This document shows positions 22,131 to 33,922 of a stretch of DNA of 64,000 nt, in pieces (the stretch's first letter is position 1; each line of letters begins with the position of its first letter). A program made the translations under genes and the position numbers. Where the stretch lies: the NCBI GenBank assembly GCA_037013495.1, contig CM072812.1, positions 78,847,840 to 78,911,839 on the forward strand, read 5' to 3'. Source of the DNA: Hippophae tibetana. Taxonomy: Eukaryota; Streptophyta; Magnoliopsida; Rosales; Elaeagnaceae. The notes beneath the pieces are model-generated. The model was not told the origin of the DNA and ran no database searches. It saw only the letters and a program-made list of their open reading frames with translations.

Positions 22131-22147
22131 CTTATAGCCTGAGCAAG

Positions 22148-22541
22148 CACTATGCCAAAAAAGACTATTAAAGTCGGTTACGTGAACCGACTTAAAATTG
22201 GAAGACTTAAAATTTAAAGTTGATTCAACCCATGAATCGACTTTAATTCTGTATTTTTTTACACGTTTTACTTATTTTATATTATCCTGAGAACCTATAT
22301 TCGATCACATAATAGCAGGAAAAACCAAAATCTATTTAAAAGAGTTTAAATACTAAAAATAATTGAAAAATTCAATATTAGTTAATTACTTGAGAATTAA
22401 ATTTATTACAAAAAAATAATTTACATACAATATATACTTAACTTAAATTACATTATTATTATATCTACAAGCAAATTTCAAGAAACTTTCAAATCTAGAA
22501 ATGTAATCCTGCTCAATTCTATACTTTGACATTCAAAATTT
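22148..22541 (-). mobile_element. Deleted CACTA end fragment (CACTA-3)
   Basis: Starts CACTATGCCAAAAAAGAC, followed by AAAGTCGGTT and AACCGACTT subterminal units. It then matches the left internal sequence of CACTA-1 (about 300-480) and jumps directly to the sequence around the transposase start (CACTA-1 about 8003-8075, near 22473-22540). So it is an internally deleted derivative. Its other terminus is missing because similarity to Copia copy B flanking DNA begins at about 22542. Confidence 0.8.
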
Positions 22542-22653
22542 TAGTTATTCATTTAGAAAATAAATATAAATCATAAGTAATTTTTCTTAAAAGTAACGAT
22601 TAATTTTTTATATATAAATAATATTTTTTAAAGTAATTTAAATAATTTAAAAT

Positions 22654-23394
22654 TGGAATTAATTTCAATTAATTACAACATATATGGGCTTATATGTGAT
22701 ATAAATATATATCGAATAATAGACTATCAAATATCTAATTACACCCGTTATGAAGTGATTGAATTAAGTATTATTTATTGGGTTAAATATGTGTTATGAG
22801 AAGTGGGGTCTTTAATGTGTAGAATGTGTATTAATAACTTTATAATTTAGTGATGGACTAAATTATATAAAGTTTCAAAACAATACAATTATGTTATTGG
22901 TCCATGAGAACACAATTAAATATGAAAATATTCTATAAATAAGAAAATAACCAAATATAGGCAAGTTATGAATTCAAAATTTGAATCCGCTAAGGATCCA
23001 ATAAGGAAATATACTACATATCAACTCTTGAAATTTAGAGGCGTATTTTCCTCTACTTGTACCTCTCTATCTCTCTCTAAGATACATAGAAAATAGAAAA
23101 TATAGAGAGAAATTAGAGAAAGGGTCTTTCGGTCAAGACCTTACGATTTGGGTATCTCTCCTTGTGTAGAACAGAACATTGTCGCTACCACCTCTCTTGC
23201 TCTCTCCATCAGACTTAAGAAGGATTACTTGGAGATCTAAAGGCTTCCAATGATGAACAATAATTATGTCTCTCTGGAAGATCATGGATATTGACCTAGG
23301 TAATTTAGAATTAAAGATTAGAAGTTCACTAGAGGATCATGATAAATCTAGGATTTATGAATTGTAGTATGATTATGCATGAATAAATGTAGAA
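22654..23394 (+). repeat. 5' LTR of Copia copy B
   Basis: Begins TGGAATTAATTTC and ends just before the primer-binding site. It aligns along its length with the copy A LTR (15466-16286), and lacks the 51-base tandem duplication seen there. Confidence 0.7.
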
Positions 23395-23396
23395 AT

Positions 23397-23408
23397 TGGT
23401 ATCAGAGC
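23397..23408 (+). promoter_or_regulatory. Primer-binding site, Copia copy B
   Basis: TGGTATCAGAGC, a perfect match to the standard initiator-methionine-tRNA site of plant Copia elements. Confidence 0.9.
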
Positions 23409-24545
23409 CTACTCTAGTTGAATCGTTAAATTTTGATTTTGGTTCAGATATTTATGGTTTGGAATTTGTTTTTAAGAAAATTAATAAGTATAAATTTCTA
23501 AATAATTTTTTTGAAGAACAAGTTCCTTCTGTGTTGAAATTTTTAAGATGGTTATTTACATAATGGCATAATTTTTCTGATTCAAATTATTCATGGTCAA
23601 TGGTCAAATTATTCAAATTAAGCACTACTATATTTTGATCTGTATTTCCGCATATCCATTATTTTGGTATTTTGTTGCAATCATTTTCAAACCACAACAT
23701 AGTATACAATAATTTGATTATTCGGTTAAGCCATAAAATATGAATCTAGAGATTAAAATATTTTGAAATGTGCCTCTGTAGCTTTTGGTTTGTATTGCAA
23801 GATTAAAATAATTAATTGCCTTAATGGACTATTATTCATGATAATTAATTACGGACCATTTCTGATTTGGATTAATGGCGTAATTATTTTTTTATCCACA
23901 ATTGTTTTATTCTTTCATCTAACTCGATTAAGTAAACTTTTGTTTATTATATTTGATTTTTTTTTGTTAGGCCAAAGGATACTAATTAATTCATAATTAA
24001 TTATGCCTAATTTGGTTAAGTAAGACTTGTCTTTGGATTTTTTTTCAAATGATTATTTGATAAATTAATAAGTTTGAACTAGGTCATGTTTTAAATAAAT
24101 TTTTGTCAAGGATAATATCAAGTCATTATGAAGGTTTCAAATTAAGATATATTTTGGAAAATGATTAACCAAGGTATCATCTTACCAAAGTAAGCTCTCA
24201 TACTGATGTTGATCATTTGCCAATTTATACAGAGAAGGTATACATATGGTGTTTGGTTATTGGACGGGCCCAAAGGAAAGACAATAGTCAAGTATTGTAT
24301 GTGTATACTTGTGGTAATGAATGCGTAATATTCATTAAGTTTTGGATGTAATTAGTTAATTAGCTCAAAGGAAGGTTGACTAATTGACATCAAATGGATT
24401 GTTATATTCAATTGGTACACCTATTTATCTTAGAATAATGATTGACTCCAAAGATCACTTATTGTTTGATTATACTTAGTAGATGGAATATGCCTTATTT
24501 TGATTTTTTTTATTTATAATTATTTGGTCATTTGATTAGTTCTTT

Positions 24546-25502
24546 GTGAATATTTTTTTAGCAAAAATTACTCATCTTATAGCTAGTATCAATAACATTA
24601 TGATGCTGACGGGTTCTAATTACAAGGATTGGAAAGATAATATAGAGATTATCCTTGGGTGCCTTGATCTAGATATAGTGTTGCAGAAGGACAAACCACT
24701 TGTGTTTGTTGAAACTAGTTTTAAAAAGGAACAAGATTCACATGCATGATAAATGAGTTCAAATCGCTTATGCCTCCGGGTCATACAGAGGACCATTTCT
24801 GAAAGTTTTAGGGGACCAGTTTTTGATTCCACTCTTGATATAGACTATTTTAAGGAACTTGAGCAAAGGTTTGTCAGGAATGAGAAGGTTGAAATGGATC
24901 TTTTATTAAAAAAACTCTACACAATGAAGTACAATGGTAAAAGCATTGTTAGGGAACACATTCTTGAAATGATGCATACCACTTCAAAACTGAAGGGACA
25001 TAAGCTAGTTATATCGAATGATATGTTAGTCTATTTGGCCCTTAACTCTCTTCCTGCCTCATTTGGACAGTTCAAGGTGAGTTACACCTATTAGAAGGAA
25101 TCATGGATAGTTAATGAACTCATCTCGCACTATGTTCAGGAGGAATAGAGATTGAAGTTGGACAATAGCGAAAGCGTAAACATTGATTCTACCTTTAAGG
25201 GAAAAGGGAAGCAGAAACGTAAGGCCAATTTAGATGTTGCAACTACAAGTTCGCAAAAGAAGCCCATTAAGGATACGAAACTGGTTACCGGATCGGAACC
25301 GAATAAAGAAAATAAGAAGGGCTGTTTCTTTTATGGATCTGAAAGGCATGTGAAGAAGAATTGTACCAACTATCACACATGGCGTGTAAAGAAAAGTATT
25401 AATTTTTCATTTGTTTATGAAGAAGTTAATACAGTTTCAATTTCTGTAGAAACATGGTGGGTAGATTCGGGTGCAACTACTTATATCTTTGTGTCTATGT
25501 AG
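24546..25502 (+). pseudogene. Copia copy B gag and protease start
   Basis: Gag (UBN2 type) is seen in LTGSNYKDWKDNIEIILGCL, then FVRNEKVEMDLLLKKLYTMK and VSYTY. The zinc knuckle GCFFYGSERHVKKNC has Tyr in place of the second Cys. The protease site is WWVDSGATT. Stops occur after QDSHA (24747-24749), at 25092-25094 and near 25145. The last open part ends at 25502 with a stop just after the protease motif. Gag would package the RNA, and protease would cut the polyprotein. Confidence 0.85.
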
Positions 25503-26620
25503 GGATGTCAAAGTTACTAGAAGCCAAGTAATGTTGAAAGATACATCTATGTGGGCAATGGAAACAAGGCATAAGTTGAAGCTATAGGGCATCTTAGATT
25601 ACTTTTGAAAACTTGCTTGTATTTGAATTTGTTTGATACTTTTATTGTACCATCTTTTAGGCGGAACTTAATTTTATTTCTACATTTTACAAATTAGGTT
25701 TTACTTATTCATTTAGAGATAGAAATTTTGGTTTGTATTTGCTTTTGGTTTTCTATCTGTGTTACATAGTCTTTATGCTTTAGATATTCTTGCTTCCTAT
25801 AATGAGACCTTGAACAATGAAACTCAAAACTTTAGATGAAAATTAACACATCAGGATTCAACTGCACTTTGGCATAAACATTTAGGTCATATTTCTCAAT
25901 AGAGAATTACACATCTTATTCAAAGTACTATTCTAAGGCTTTTAGACATGTTAGATCTCGGTCTGTGCATTGAGTGTGTGAAGGGCAAACAAAAAAGCAT
26001 TGGCAAATATATAGCCAATCATATGACAGATGTCCTTGAGCTAATACATACAAATATATGTGGGCCATTCCCTATAGCTACTAGGAATGAGCATGTATAT
26101 TTTATTAGTTTCATTAATGATTATTCTAGATATGGTTATATATTTTTAATTAAAGAAAAAACTCAAGCGTTGGACACATTTAAATCCTTCAAGGCTGAAG
26201 TTGAGTTACAACTCAATAAAAGGATTAAAGGCGTCAAATCGGATTGTGGTGGTGAATATTATGGTCGGTATGACGACTCAAGAGATCAACATCCAGAATC
26301 TTTTGCTAAATTTCTAGAGGAAAATGGAATTGTGCCACAGTATACAATGTCGTGTTCTACACAATGAACGATGTGGTTGAGAGGTGCAATCTCCATTAAT
26401 GGAGATGATACGGAGTATGATTTCTCATACCTCTCTTCTATTGAACCTCTGGGCAGAAGCACTTAAGACATCAGCATATATTCTGAATCGAGTACCAACT
26501 AAGGCAACGAAAAAAACTCCATGTGAACTGTGGATCGGACGAAAGCCTAGTCTCTAGCACTTTAGATCTGGGATTTTTCAGATGAAGCTCGGCCTTATAT
26601 TCCACAAGAGAAAAAACTAG
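25503..26620 (+). pseudogene. Copia copy B integrase region
   Basis: A GAG-pre-integrase zinc site is seen in LWHKHLGHIS and CIECVKGK. The integrase core follows: ELIHTNICGPF, FINDYSRYGYIFLIKEK, SDCGGEYYG and FLEENGIVPQYT. The first catalytic Asp, normally in HTDICGP, is Asn here. The second Asp (SD.GGEY) and the Glu (FLEENGI) remain. A stop at 26365-26367 and frame changes follow. Confidence 0.85.
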
Positions 26621-27021
26621 ACGAAAGGACAGTTAGTTGCTATTTTTTCGGATATACGGAAAGGTCCCAGGGGTATAAGTTTTATGATACCACTAATAGA
26701 AAAAATGTTTGAGACAAATACAATTAAGTTCTTTGAGAATGTTATGGTTCAAGGGGAAATGAAAATCAAATTGTCTTTGAAGAGAAATAGGATTCTCCTA
26801 TACAAAGAGGGCCAACAACGATACCAATTGTAATAAGAATATCTAGAGACTCATTGGTTTAGGATCGTACAATGAATGAACCTTTAGAAATGGAAGAGAA
26901 TATTATACAAGACAATGTTGATGTTGAAGAGGAACTTAAACCATCTTAAGAACTTCAAGAACAAGTTGCTTTAAAGCAGTCCACAAGAGAGAGAAGAAGC
27001 GCAATATCTAAGGATTATGTT

Positions 27022-28640
27022 GTGTTCCTTCAAGAACATAAATTCGACATTGGTATGATGAAGGATGACCTTTTGAGTCTTCATCAAGCTTTGGAAAGTA
27101 CGAATTCTCATAAATGGATCGAGGCCATGAATGAGGAAATAAAGTCAATGTATGACAACAAAATCTGGGATATCATCCCATTACCTGAAGGTGTGAAACT
27201 TATTGGTTACAAATGGATATTTAAGACCAATAGGGGTTCAAAATATAATGTGGAAAGATACAAATTGTGCCTTATTGCTAAGGGATTTACATAGAAAGAA
27301 GGCATTGAATTTACGGAAACGTTCTCACATGTGTCTATGAAAGATTCCCTCAGAATTATCATGGCTTTAGTGGCACATTTTGATCTTAAGTTACACCAGA
27401 TGGATGTTAAGACTGCATTTCTCAATGAAGACATTGATGAATCCATTTATATGGTGCAACCACCTAATTTTGAGTCTAATGACTCAAAATAGATGGTTTT
27501 CAAATTAAAGAAATCCATCTATGGACTCAAGCAAGCGTCTCAGCAATGGTATTTCAAATTTCATCAAGTAATTATCTCATTTGGATTTGAGCCTATCTTG
27601 GTAGATGAATGCATATATCACAAGTTTAGTGAGAGTAAGTTTATGTTTCTGGTTTTATATGTTGATGACATATTTCTTGCCAGTAATGATATAAACATAA
27701 TGCATGAAACTAAAAGATTTCTTTTCAGGCATTTTGATATGAAAGATCTTGGAAAAGCATCATATGTGTTAGGCCTTAACATACAAAGATAATGAAATAA
27801 TGGTATTTTAGGGCTTTCACAACAAGCATATATCGATAAAATTCTCAAGCGATATGACATGGAACACTATAAACCAGGAAATACCCCTATTGCAAAAGGA
27901 GATAAATTTAGTCTCAATCAGTGTCCAAAAACAGAACTTGAGATATAGAAAATACACTAGATTCTATATGCTTCAGTAGTAGGAAGTCTGATGTGCTCAG
28001 GTGTGTATACGTCCAGATATTGCATACATCATAAGAATGTTAGGCCAGTATCTTAGTAATCTCGATATGGATCACTAGAGAGGAGCTTAGAGAGTACTTA
28101 GGTACTTGCAAAGAACGAAGGATTATATGCTGACATATCAGAGATCAAATAAGTTTGAGGTTGGGATATACTAATTCCGATTTTGCGGGCTGTGTGGATA
28201 GCATGAAGTCAACATTCAGTTATATTTTTATATTGGCTTGATGAGCTATTTCTTGGAAGAGTCCAAAGCAATCCATGATTGCTTCTTCCACCATGGTAGT
28301 CGAATTCATTACGTGTTTCGAGGCATCGGACCATGGAATATGGCTAAGGAATTTTTTCATTAGGTTGCGTATTATGGATACTATTAAGTTTCCATTCAAG
28401 ATTTATTGTGACAATAATTTAGTAGTACTGTATTCCAACAACAACAAGAGCTCGTCGAAATCCAAACATATCGACATTAAGTTCCTTGTTGTGAAGGAAA
28501 GAGTTCATAGTGAACTTATAAGTATTTAGCATATTGGTACAACTTCCATGCTAGCAGATCCACTGACTGAGGGATTGGTACCCAAACAGTTTCACGAGCA
28601 TGTAGCTCACATGGGTATCTATGCTACAGAGGATTGTTAG
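27022..28640 (+). pseudogene. Copia copy B reverse transcriptase and RNase H
   Basis: Reverse transcriptase (RVT_2 type) is seen in WIEAMNEEIKSMYDNKIWD, QMDVKTAFLN, KSIYGLKQASQQWY and the active site LYVDD (about 27655). RNase H covers 28275-28529 with IYCDNN and KHIDIKF, and the ending ADPLTEGLVPKQF. In-frame stops occur at 27292-27294, near 27490 and near 27790. The YVDD motif is intact, but no complete enzyme can be made. Confidence 0.85.
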
Positions 28641-29055
28641 ATTTAGTGGGAGTTTATATTTTATGTATCATGTTTTATGTTTTATATGATATAATTTTAC
28701 AGATATCATATAGTTAACTTTTATATGATATTTTGTTATTTGTAAGTATCATGTAGTTATTCAGACTTCATTTATTCAATTTATTATACATTCTGAATTT
28801 TTGATTGACCTCAAAATCAAATTAAGTTAAAGTGACCAAATTAGAGACAGACATGTAGATCACATTGCATGTAATTTCCAAACTATACATCTCCTTCATG
28901 ATTCATGTCATTCAGTTATGTTTACACAGTGATTTATGTTGGTTTAGTTTCGCTTTATGAGACGAATATTACTTAAGTTCTTGCGAATATGATTGATAGA
29001 CGAAATTGGTTGATGATGCAAAAGGCTATGACAACATAGTTTGAGTATTCAATTC

Positions 29056-29057
<2 letters not shown>
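28641..29057 (+). other. Copia copy B 3' untranslated region
   Basis: Non-coding sequence after RNase H. It starts with a first polypurine-like TTAGTGGGAG at about 28646 and has several ATATGATAT-type near-repeats at 28670-28760. Confidence 0.5.

Positions 29058-29122
<65 letters not shown>
29058..29122. repeat. TA dinucleotide microsatellite
   Basis: About 32 uninterrupted TA units, directly before the Copia copy B polypurine tract. Confidence 0.95.
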
Positions 29123-29126
<4 letters not shown>

Positions 29127-29127
29127 C

Positions 29128-29162
29128 AAGTGGGAGATTGTTCAAATTAATTTCAATCTTTG
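29128..29162 (+). repeat. Polypurine tract and 3' LTR stub of Copia copy B
   Basis: AAGTGGGAGAT is followed at 29139 by TGTTCAAATTAATTTCAAT, matching the start of the 5' LTRs (TGAAATTAATTTCGAT and TGGAATTAATTTCAAT). Similarity stops after about 25 bases, so the 3' LTR is truncated. Confidence 0.6.
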
Positions 29163-29401
29163 AGTAGTAATTTTATATCACTTAGAAAGAAAACAAACAA
29201 AAGATGTTCATCTATTTACATTGAGTACTTCTTTATATTATAACTATATCGTAATTACAATTGGCATAACAATTTCTCATTAGACATAACTACGTGAGTT
29301 CGATTGTACTTATTAATAATATTGTGTCATATCACTTACAATTTACTACATAATTGTAATAAGTAGAAATTTTGATTTACATTAGCCTCGTAGTCATAAT
29401 T

Positions 29402-29992
29402 ATGGATGAGTATCGAATTGAAACTAACTATTTTTTGTTGATTTAAATCCAATTCGATCCGAATAGAATTTGATAATTTTTAATTTGAATTTGATTCAAT
29501 GATATAATTAGTCTGAATCAATTTGAATCCAAATTTTTTTAGATCGAATAAGGTTATATTGATATTAAAAATTATTTATGAATTATAATCATATATAAAA
29601 TATGACATGCACAAAATTAAAATTTTAAATTGGTTTATTTGTAATAAAACTTGTTATTTATAATAACAATTAAGAAAATAAAAAAAATAAAAAATATGTT
29701 GGTAAAATTATTAAATTATTGGAATCTAATGTAATTATGATATATATAATATTTAAATATAAAACAATATAAAATAAAATATGTATTTATTTATAATTCG
29801 ATAGAGATCGAATACAATGGATTATAAAATCTGTCAATTCGAATTCGATACGAATCAAAACGGATGGTATAATTTTCAATACAAATCGAATTCGCCTATA
29901 ATATCAATCCAATTCGATTTGAATCCGACTAATCAGATAGAATATATCAATTCAAATGAATTTATTGTATTATTTATTCACTCCTAGTAATC
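29402..29992. mobile_element. Possible degenerate hAT-type non-autonomous element
   Basis: The stretch is rich in AATTCGAT/ATCGAATT motifs in both orientations at both ends, as in small plant hAT derivatives. It starts near GGATGAGTATCGAA and ends near TATTCACTCC, weakly complementary. Both sides carry a similar TAGT(AA)TCATAAT flank, which could be a target duplication. Terminal repeats are too weak to be sure. Confidence 0.35.
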
Positions 29993-32431
29993 ATAATCTA
30001 GTTTGAAAAGTTAATATTTTGGTTTTATAATTAAGATTTATATAATTTAATTATTAAACTAATTTTATTTTTAAATTTTTAAAAATATTTTTTTTATTAT
30101 GAAAAAATATATATTATATTTTAAATATAAGTAAAATATATATTTTTATATTATATAACAAATATATATACAAAATATGAAAGATAATTAATAATAAAAT
30201 TGAATTTAAAGTACAAGAAGTGGGCTGTCCATAAATTGAAGTCATGAGAATCACATTTAACACGTAGATAAAGTAAGAGCTGGTATATTTTTTTATTATT
30301 AATTAGATTATTTTTTTATTTTATATTAAATATTTAAAAAAAATTATAATAATTTTAAATTTTATTAATTTAAAATATTATGTCATTACGTACTTGAAAA
30401 GTAATTAAATAATTTTTGATAAAATAATGAAAATTAATTGTAATTTATCTCATGATCTGATGTTAGAGATTTATTTATTTTATTTGAAATTATATATTTA
30501 AATTATATTAATCATAGTCTATATTAAGAAAAGAAAAGAAAACTTTGTTAAGGTCCTTACATTTTCATTTTTACTTTATATATATTAAGATTTAAAAAAA
30601 AATTGGTGTTCACGAGTTAAATATTTAAGAATAGTAAATGTTTTGAATGCTCCTGAAATTAATTTCGAATTTCATCATATAAAAACTTTTTTTATTTAAT
30701 AAAAAATAAATATCATCATATAATTTTTTTTTATTTAATAAAAAAATGACTTATGTGTCTCGTTTAACAAATCTAACTCAATTTATGTACTTTTCTTTGT
30801 CATATAATATAATCTTAATTATTTCATTTTTTTAAAATTTTAATTAAATTTATACATAAATTTTTAAAGTATATAATTTAGTATTTTAATTTTTAAAATT
30901 TTACTTTAATTTTTAAATTTGTAATTTAGTACAAATTTAAAAAAAACATTTGTATATATATTTATTATTTGGCTACTAAAATATATATTTTTAAATTAAA
31001 TTTTAAACTCGAGATTAAATAGTTTGATTTAAAATTTTTATTATCTAATTATCTATAAAAGTTATAAAAATTTACATACTATATACAATGAGAATTTATT
31101 TAAATTTTTTACCAATAATATAATTTGTAATGCACACAAAGTATCATGTAAGTGAACAATATATACATACAACCGAGAACAATTAATTTTCATACTTCAA
31201 TTTGCATCCTTCGATGCAAGACTCAATTTACATAAACAACAAATAAATTTAAAATTGTGGGTTATGATATTCTTATACTGTTTAAAGTTATCATATTCAA
31301 AAATTTGTTTGACATAGAATAAGACATTTAATAAGTTATATAATTTCAATTTAAATGGCCTAAACATATATATTACATTAAAGTATATTCAATTTTATAC
31401 TAATTATAGGATTATACATGTCCGCTCCACAGTAAGTGTAGGATCACACTGCATATGATCACAATTCACTAGTTCATCACAAATAAAACTGAGATTTCAG
31501 AATCTCATATTAGATATAATAATATTCACTTAGTATTATTATTCAATCACACTCTGAAAATAATATTACATTATTTGATATACATCACAAATTTATAATA
31601 TTTAAAATTTATAATATTTAAAATAATATATCGGCTAGTTATAGCACTAAATGAATTTCTACATTATTCATCAAATGTTGAAAGAAATTCAAGTGATCGA
31701 GTGAGGGGTATTCTTATATCTCTTATAAAAGAAGTGGCCGGATAGGGGAATTAATGGTAATCTATCTTTAGGTAGAATAATCCTTTAATCTCATAATTTT
31801 TAATTATAATATTTTAGTTTAATAACTTTAAAAAATTATATGGTTTAATCACATATTATTATTTTTTTTATAAAAGATATACTTTAATTCTTTATTTTTT
31901 TGAATTTTTAGTATTAAAATATACGTTTTTTCAAGTTATAAAACTAAAATATTTTAATTAAAAATTATGAGACTAAAATAATTATTTTATAAGAGATAAT
32001 TCAATTCTCTTAAATAATTTTATACCTTTCATGAGTAACGTTATATATTATTATAATTGTTATCTAAATATATATTCATTTAGTTATTAATATTATGTAA
32101 AAAAAAATTAATTTATTATTTTTATTATTTTTGTTTAAATTAACTATATATTATTAAAATATTTTTCAATCAATTACTTAATTTAAAAATGTGTCAATTT
32201 AATAGAAATATTTAATTCACATCCATGACATCGTTAATTGTAAGAGTGTTGTGACATGAACAAGATAATGAAAATATAATTTCACACATATTGCAAGTAA
32301 TTTTTTTAGACGAAGTTGATAATTTTTTGACTAAAATATTTTATTAAAATACATTTAAATAATATAAGAAGTGAATTGAAATAAAAAATATTAAAAGTAT
32401 TAAATTAAAAATTTACAAATAATATTAATAG
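29993..32431. other. AT-rich intergenic region downstream of the AAE gene
   Basis: No gene was recognised. A 38-base sequence containing TTTTTTATTTAATAAAAAA occurs twice in tandem at about 30673-30748. The AAE 3' untranslated region must lie just below 32432. Confidence 0.5.
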
Positions 32432-33922
32432 CTAAATAAGGTTTTCACACGTGTGATTGGCCAGCATTTTTCTAAGAACAAATTTTTGTACCTTCCCAGT
32501 AGAATTAACAGGTAAATCTCCAAAAATCACTTCTCTAGGAACCATATGAGATGGCAAATTGTTCCTACAAAACACTTTGATCTCCTGTGAAGTTACAAAA
32601 CTACCCTCTTTCAATTTCACAAAAGCACAAACAATCATTCCCAAATTACAATCACTTTTTCCAATAACAGCAGCTTCCAAAACCTTTGGAAACCTCAACA
32701 AAATATCCTCAACTTCAAGTGTGCTTATAACCTTGTTATGATCTTCATCATCATTAATTACAATTATATCCTCAGCTCTGTCTTTCATTTGTATATAACC
32801 ATCTGGGTACCTAATTCCAATATCACCGGTTCTATACCAACCATCTTTAAAAGCATCTTGATTTGCTTCTGGATTTTTAAGGTAACCCAACATTAATGTA
32901 TTACCCTTTAACATTATCTCACCCACTTTCATTCCATCAAATGGTACACTTTTCATTGTATTTGGATCTTTTAAATCAACAATAATATTATTAACCCCTA
33001 ATTTTCCACTTCTTACTTTTAAGTAATATCCCAATTCTTTTTTCCATTCTGTTATAAAAACAGGACCAAGTGCCTCTGTCATTCCATATCCATAACTAAC
33101 ACTAAATCCTAAGTCAACTACCTTCATTACAATCTCAGGAGCTGGAAGTTGACCAGCAACTATAACGTTGACTTTCCTTGAAGATAATAGTTGACTTAAA
33201 TTTATATCATTAGGAATAGAAGCTTCTGAAATAATGTTTAAAAGGGTTGGTTTGCCACAAAAATGAGTTACTTTGTGATGCGTAATAGCTTCAAATATGA
33301 CTTTTGATGACGCATTATTTCTAACACACACATTAGTGCCTCCAATGGCTGCAATTGCCCAAGTGTAACACCAACCATTGCAACGAAACATATCAACTGT
33401 CCATAGAAATACAATTGAGCTTGGAATATTCTCATTAGAAGCACTGAGATTAAAAATAATTGAAATTGAATTGAGATAAGTAGCTCGATGGCTATAAATT
33501 ACTCCTTTAGGAATACCTGTCGATCCAGATGTGTAATTTATTGAAATTGGATCATATTCATTTTTTGGCCGAATGATTTCAAAATCATCAAATTTTGATT
33601 TGGCTAACAAATCATTGTAATTGATCATGTGGTTGTGTTGCGATGAAGTGGTTTGGTTAAAATGGTTTGACTCTGAATCTGGTATTAGGATTAGGAGAGG
33701 TGGGTTGGATTTTATTTGGGTTTTAAGTATGTCAAGTGCTTTGTGTATAACTTGAACATATTGATGATCTACAAAAATTATTTTAGGGTTTAATTGTTGT
33801 AATATGATGGCTAATGTTGGAGGGTCTAGTTTGGTGTTAAGTGCTGAAAGAATTGCACCAGCCATTGGAACTCCAAAGTGTAGTTCATAGAGTGCTGGAA
33901 TATTTGGTGCAAATGCTGCAAC
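32432..33922 (-). CDS. AAE exon 2
   Basis: An open stretch of 496 codons plus stop, beginning VAAFAPNIPALYELHFGVPM after the CAG acceptor. It holds all the adenylate-forming motifs. No methionine is needed at its start, because the preceding 72 residues come from exon 1. Confidence 0.9.
   Translation of the reverse strand, partial: VAAFAPNIPALYELHFGVPMAGAILSALNTKLDPPTLAIILQQLNPKIIFVDHQYVQVIHKALDILKTQIKSNPPLLILIPDSESNHFNQTTSSQHNHMINYNDLLAKSKFDDFEIIRPKNEYDPISINYTSGSTGIPKGVIYSHRATYLNSISIIFNLSASNENIPSSIVFLWTVDMFRCNGWCYTWAIAAIGGTNVCVRNNASSKVIFEAITHHKVTHFCGKPTLLNIISEASIPNDINLSQLLSSRKVNVIVAGQLPAPEIVMKVVDLGFSVSYGYGMTEALGPVFITEWKKELGYYLKVRSGKLGVNNIIVDLKDPNTMKSVPFDGMKVGEIMLKGNTLMLGYLKNPEANQDAFKDGWYRTGDIGIRYPDGYIQMKDRAEDIIVINDDEDHNKVISTLEVEDILLRFPKVLEAAVIGKSDCNLGMIVCAFVKLKEGSFVTSQEIKVFCRNNLPSHMVPREVIFGDLPVNSTGKVQKFVLRKMLANHTCENLI

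Larger units (their letters stand above)
17666..22147 (-). mobile_element. Ty3/Gypsy (Tat/Athila-like) retrotransposon relic with internal deletion
   Basis: On the minus strand the gag-protease junction lies at about 22130-21225 and the integrase C-terminus at 20971-20729. A long post-integrase region and probable 3' LTR sequence (about 20700-17670) follow. Typical non-coding landmarks are the GTTGGGTTGCCTCC stretch near 20669 and the CCCCCAAACTTAACTCTTTGCTTGTCTTCAAG type stretch near 19158. Reverse transcriptase, RNase H and most of integrase, which should lie between protease and integrase C-terminus, are missing. The upstream end is cut by the CACTA fragment at 22148; LTR limits are not resolved. 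Confidence 0.75.
22654..29162 (+). mobile_element. Ty1/Copia retrotransposon copy B, near full length but dead
   Basis: The order is 5' LTR, primer-binding site, gag, protease, integrase, reverse transcriptase, RNase H, polypurine tract: the Copia order (integrase before reverse transcriptase). Many stops and frameshifts interrupt gag-pol. A polypurine tract occurs at 29128-29138, and only the first two dozen bases of the 3' LTR remain, so it is cut at the 3' end. Confidence 0.85.
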
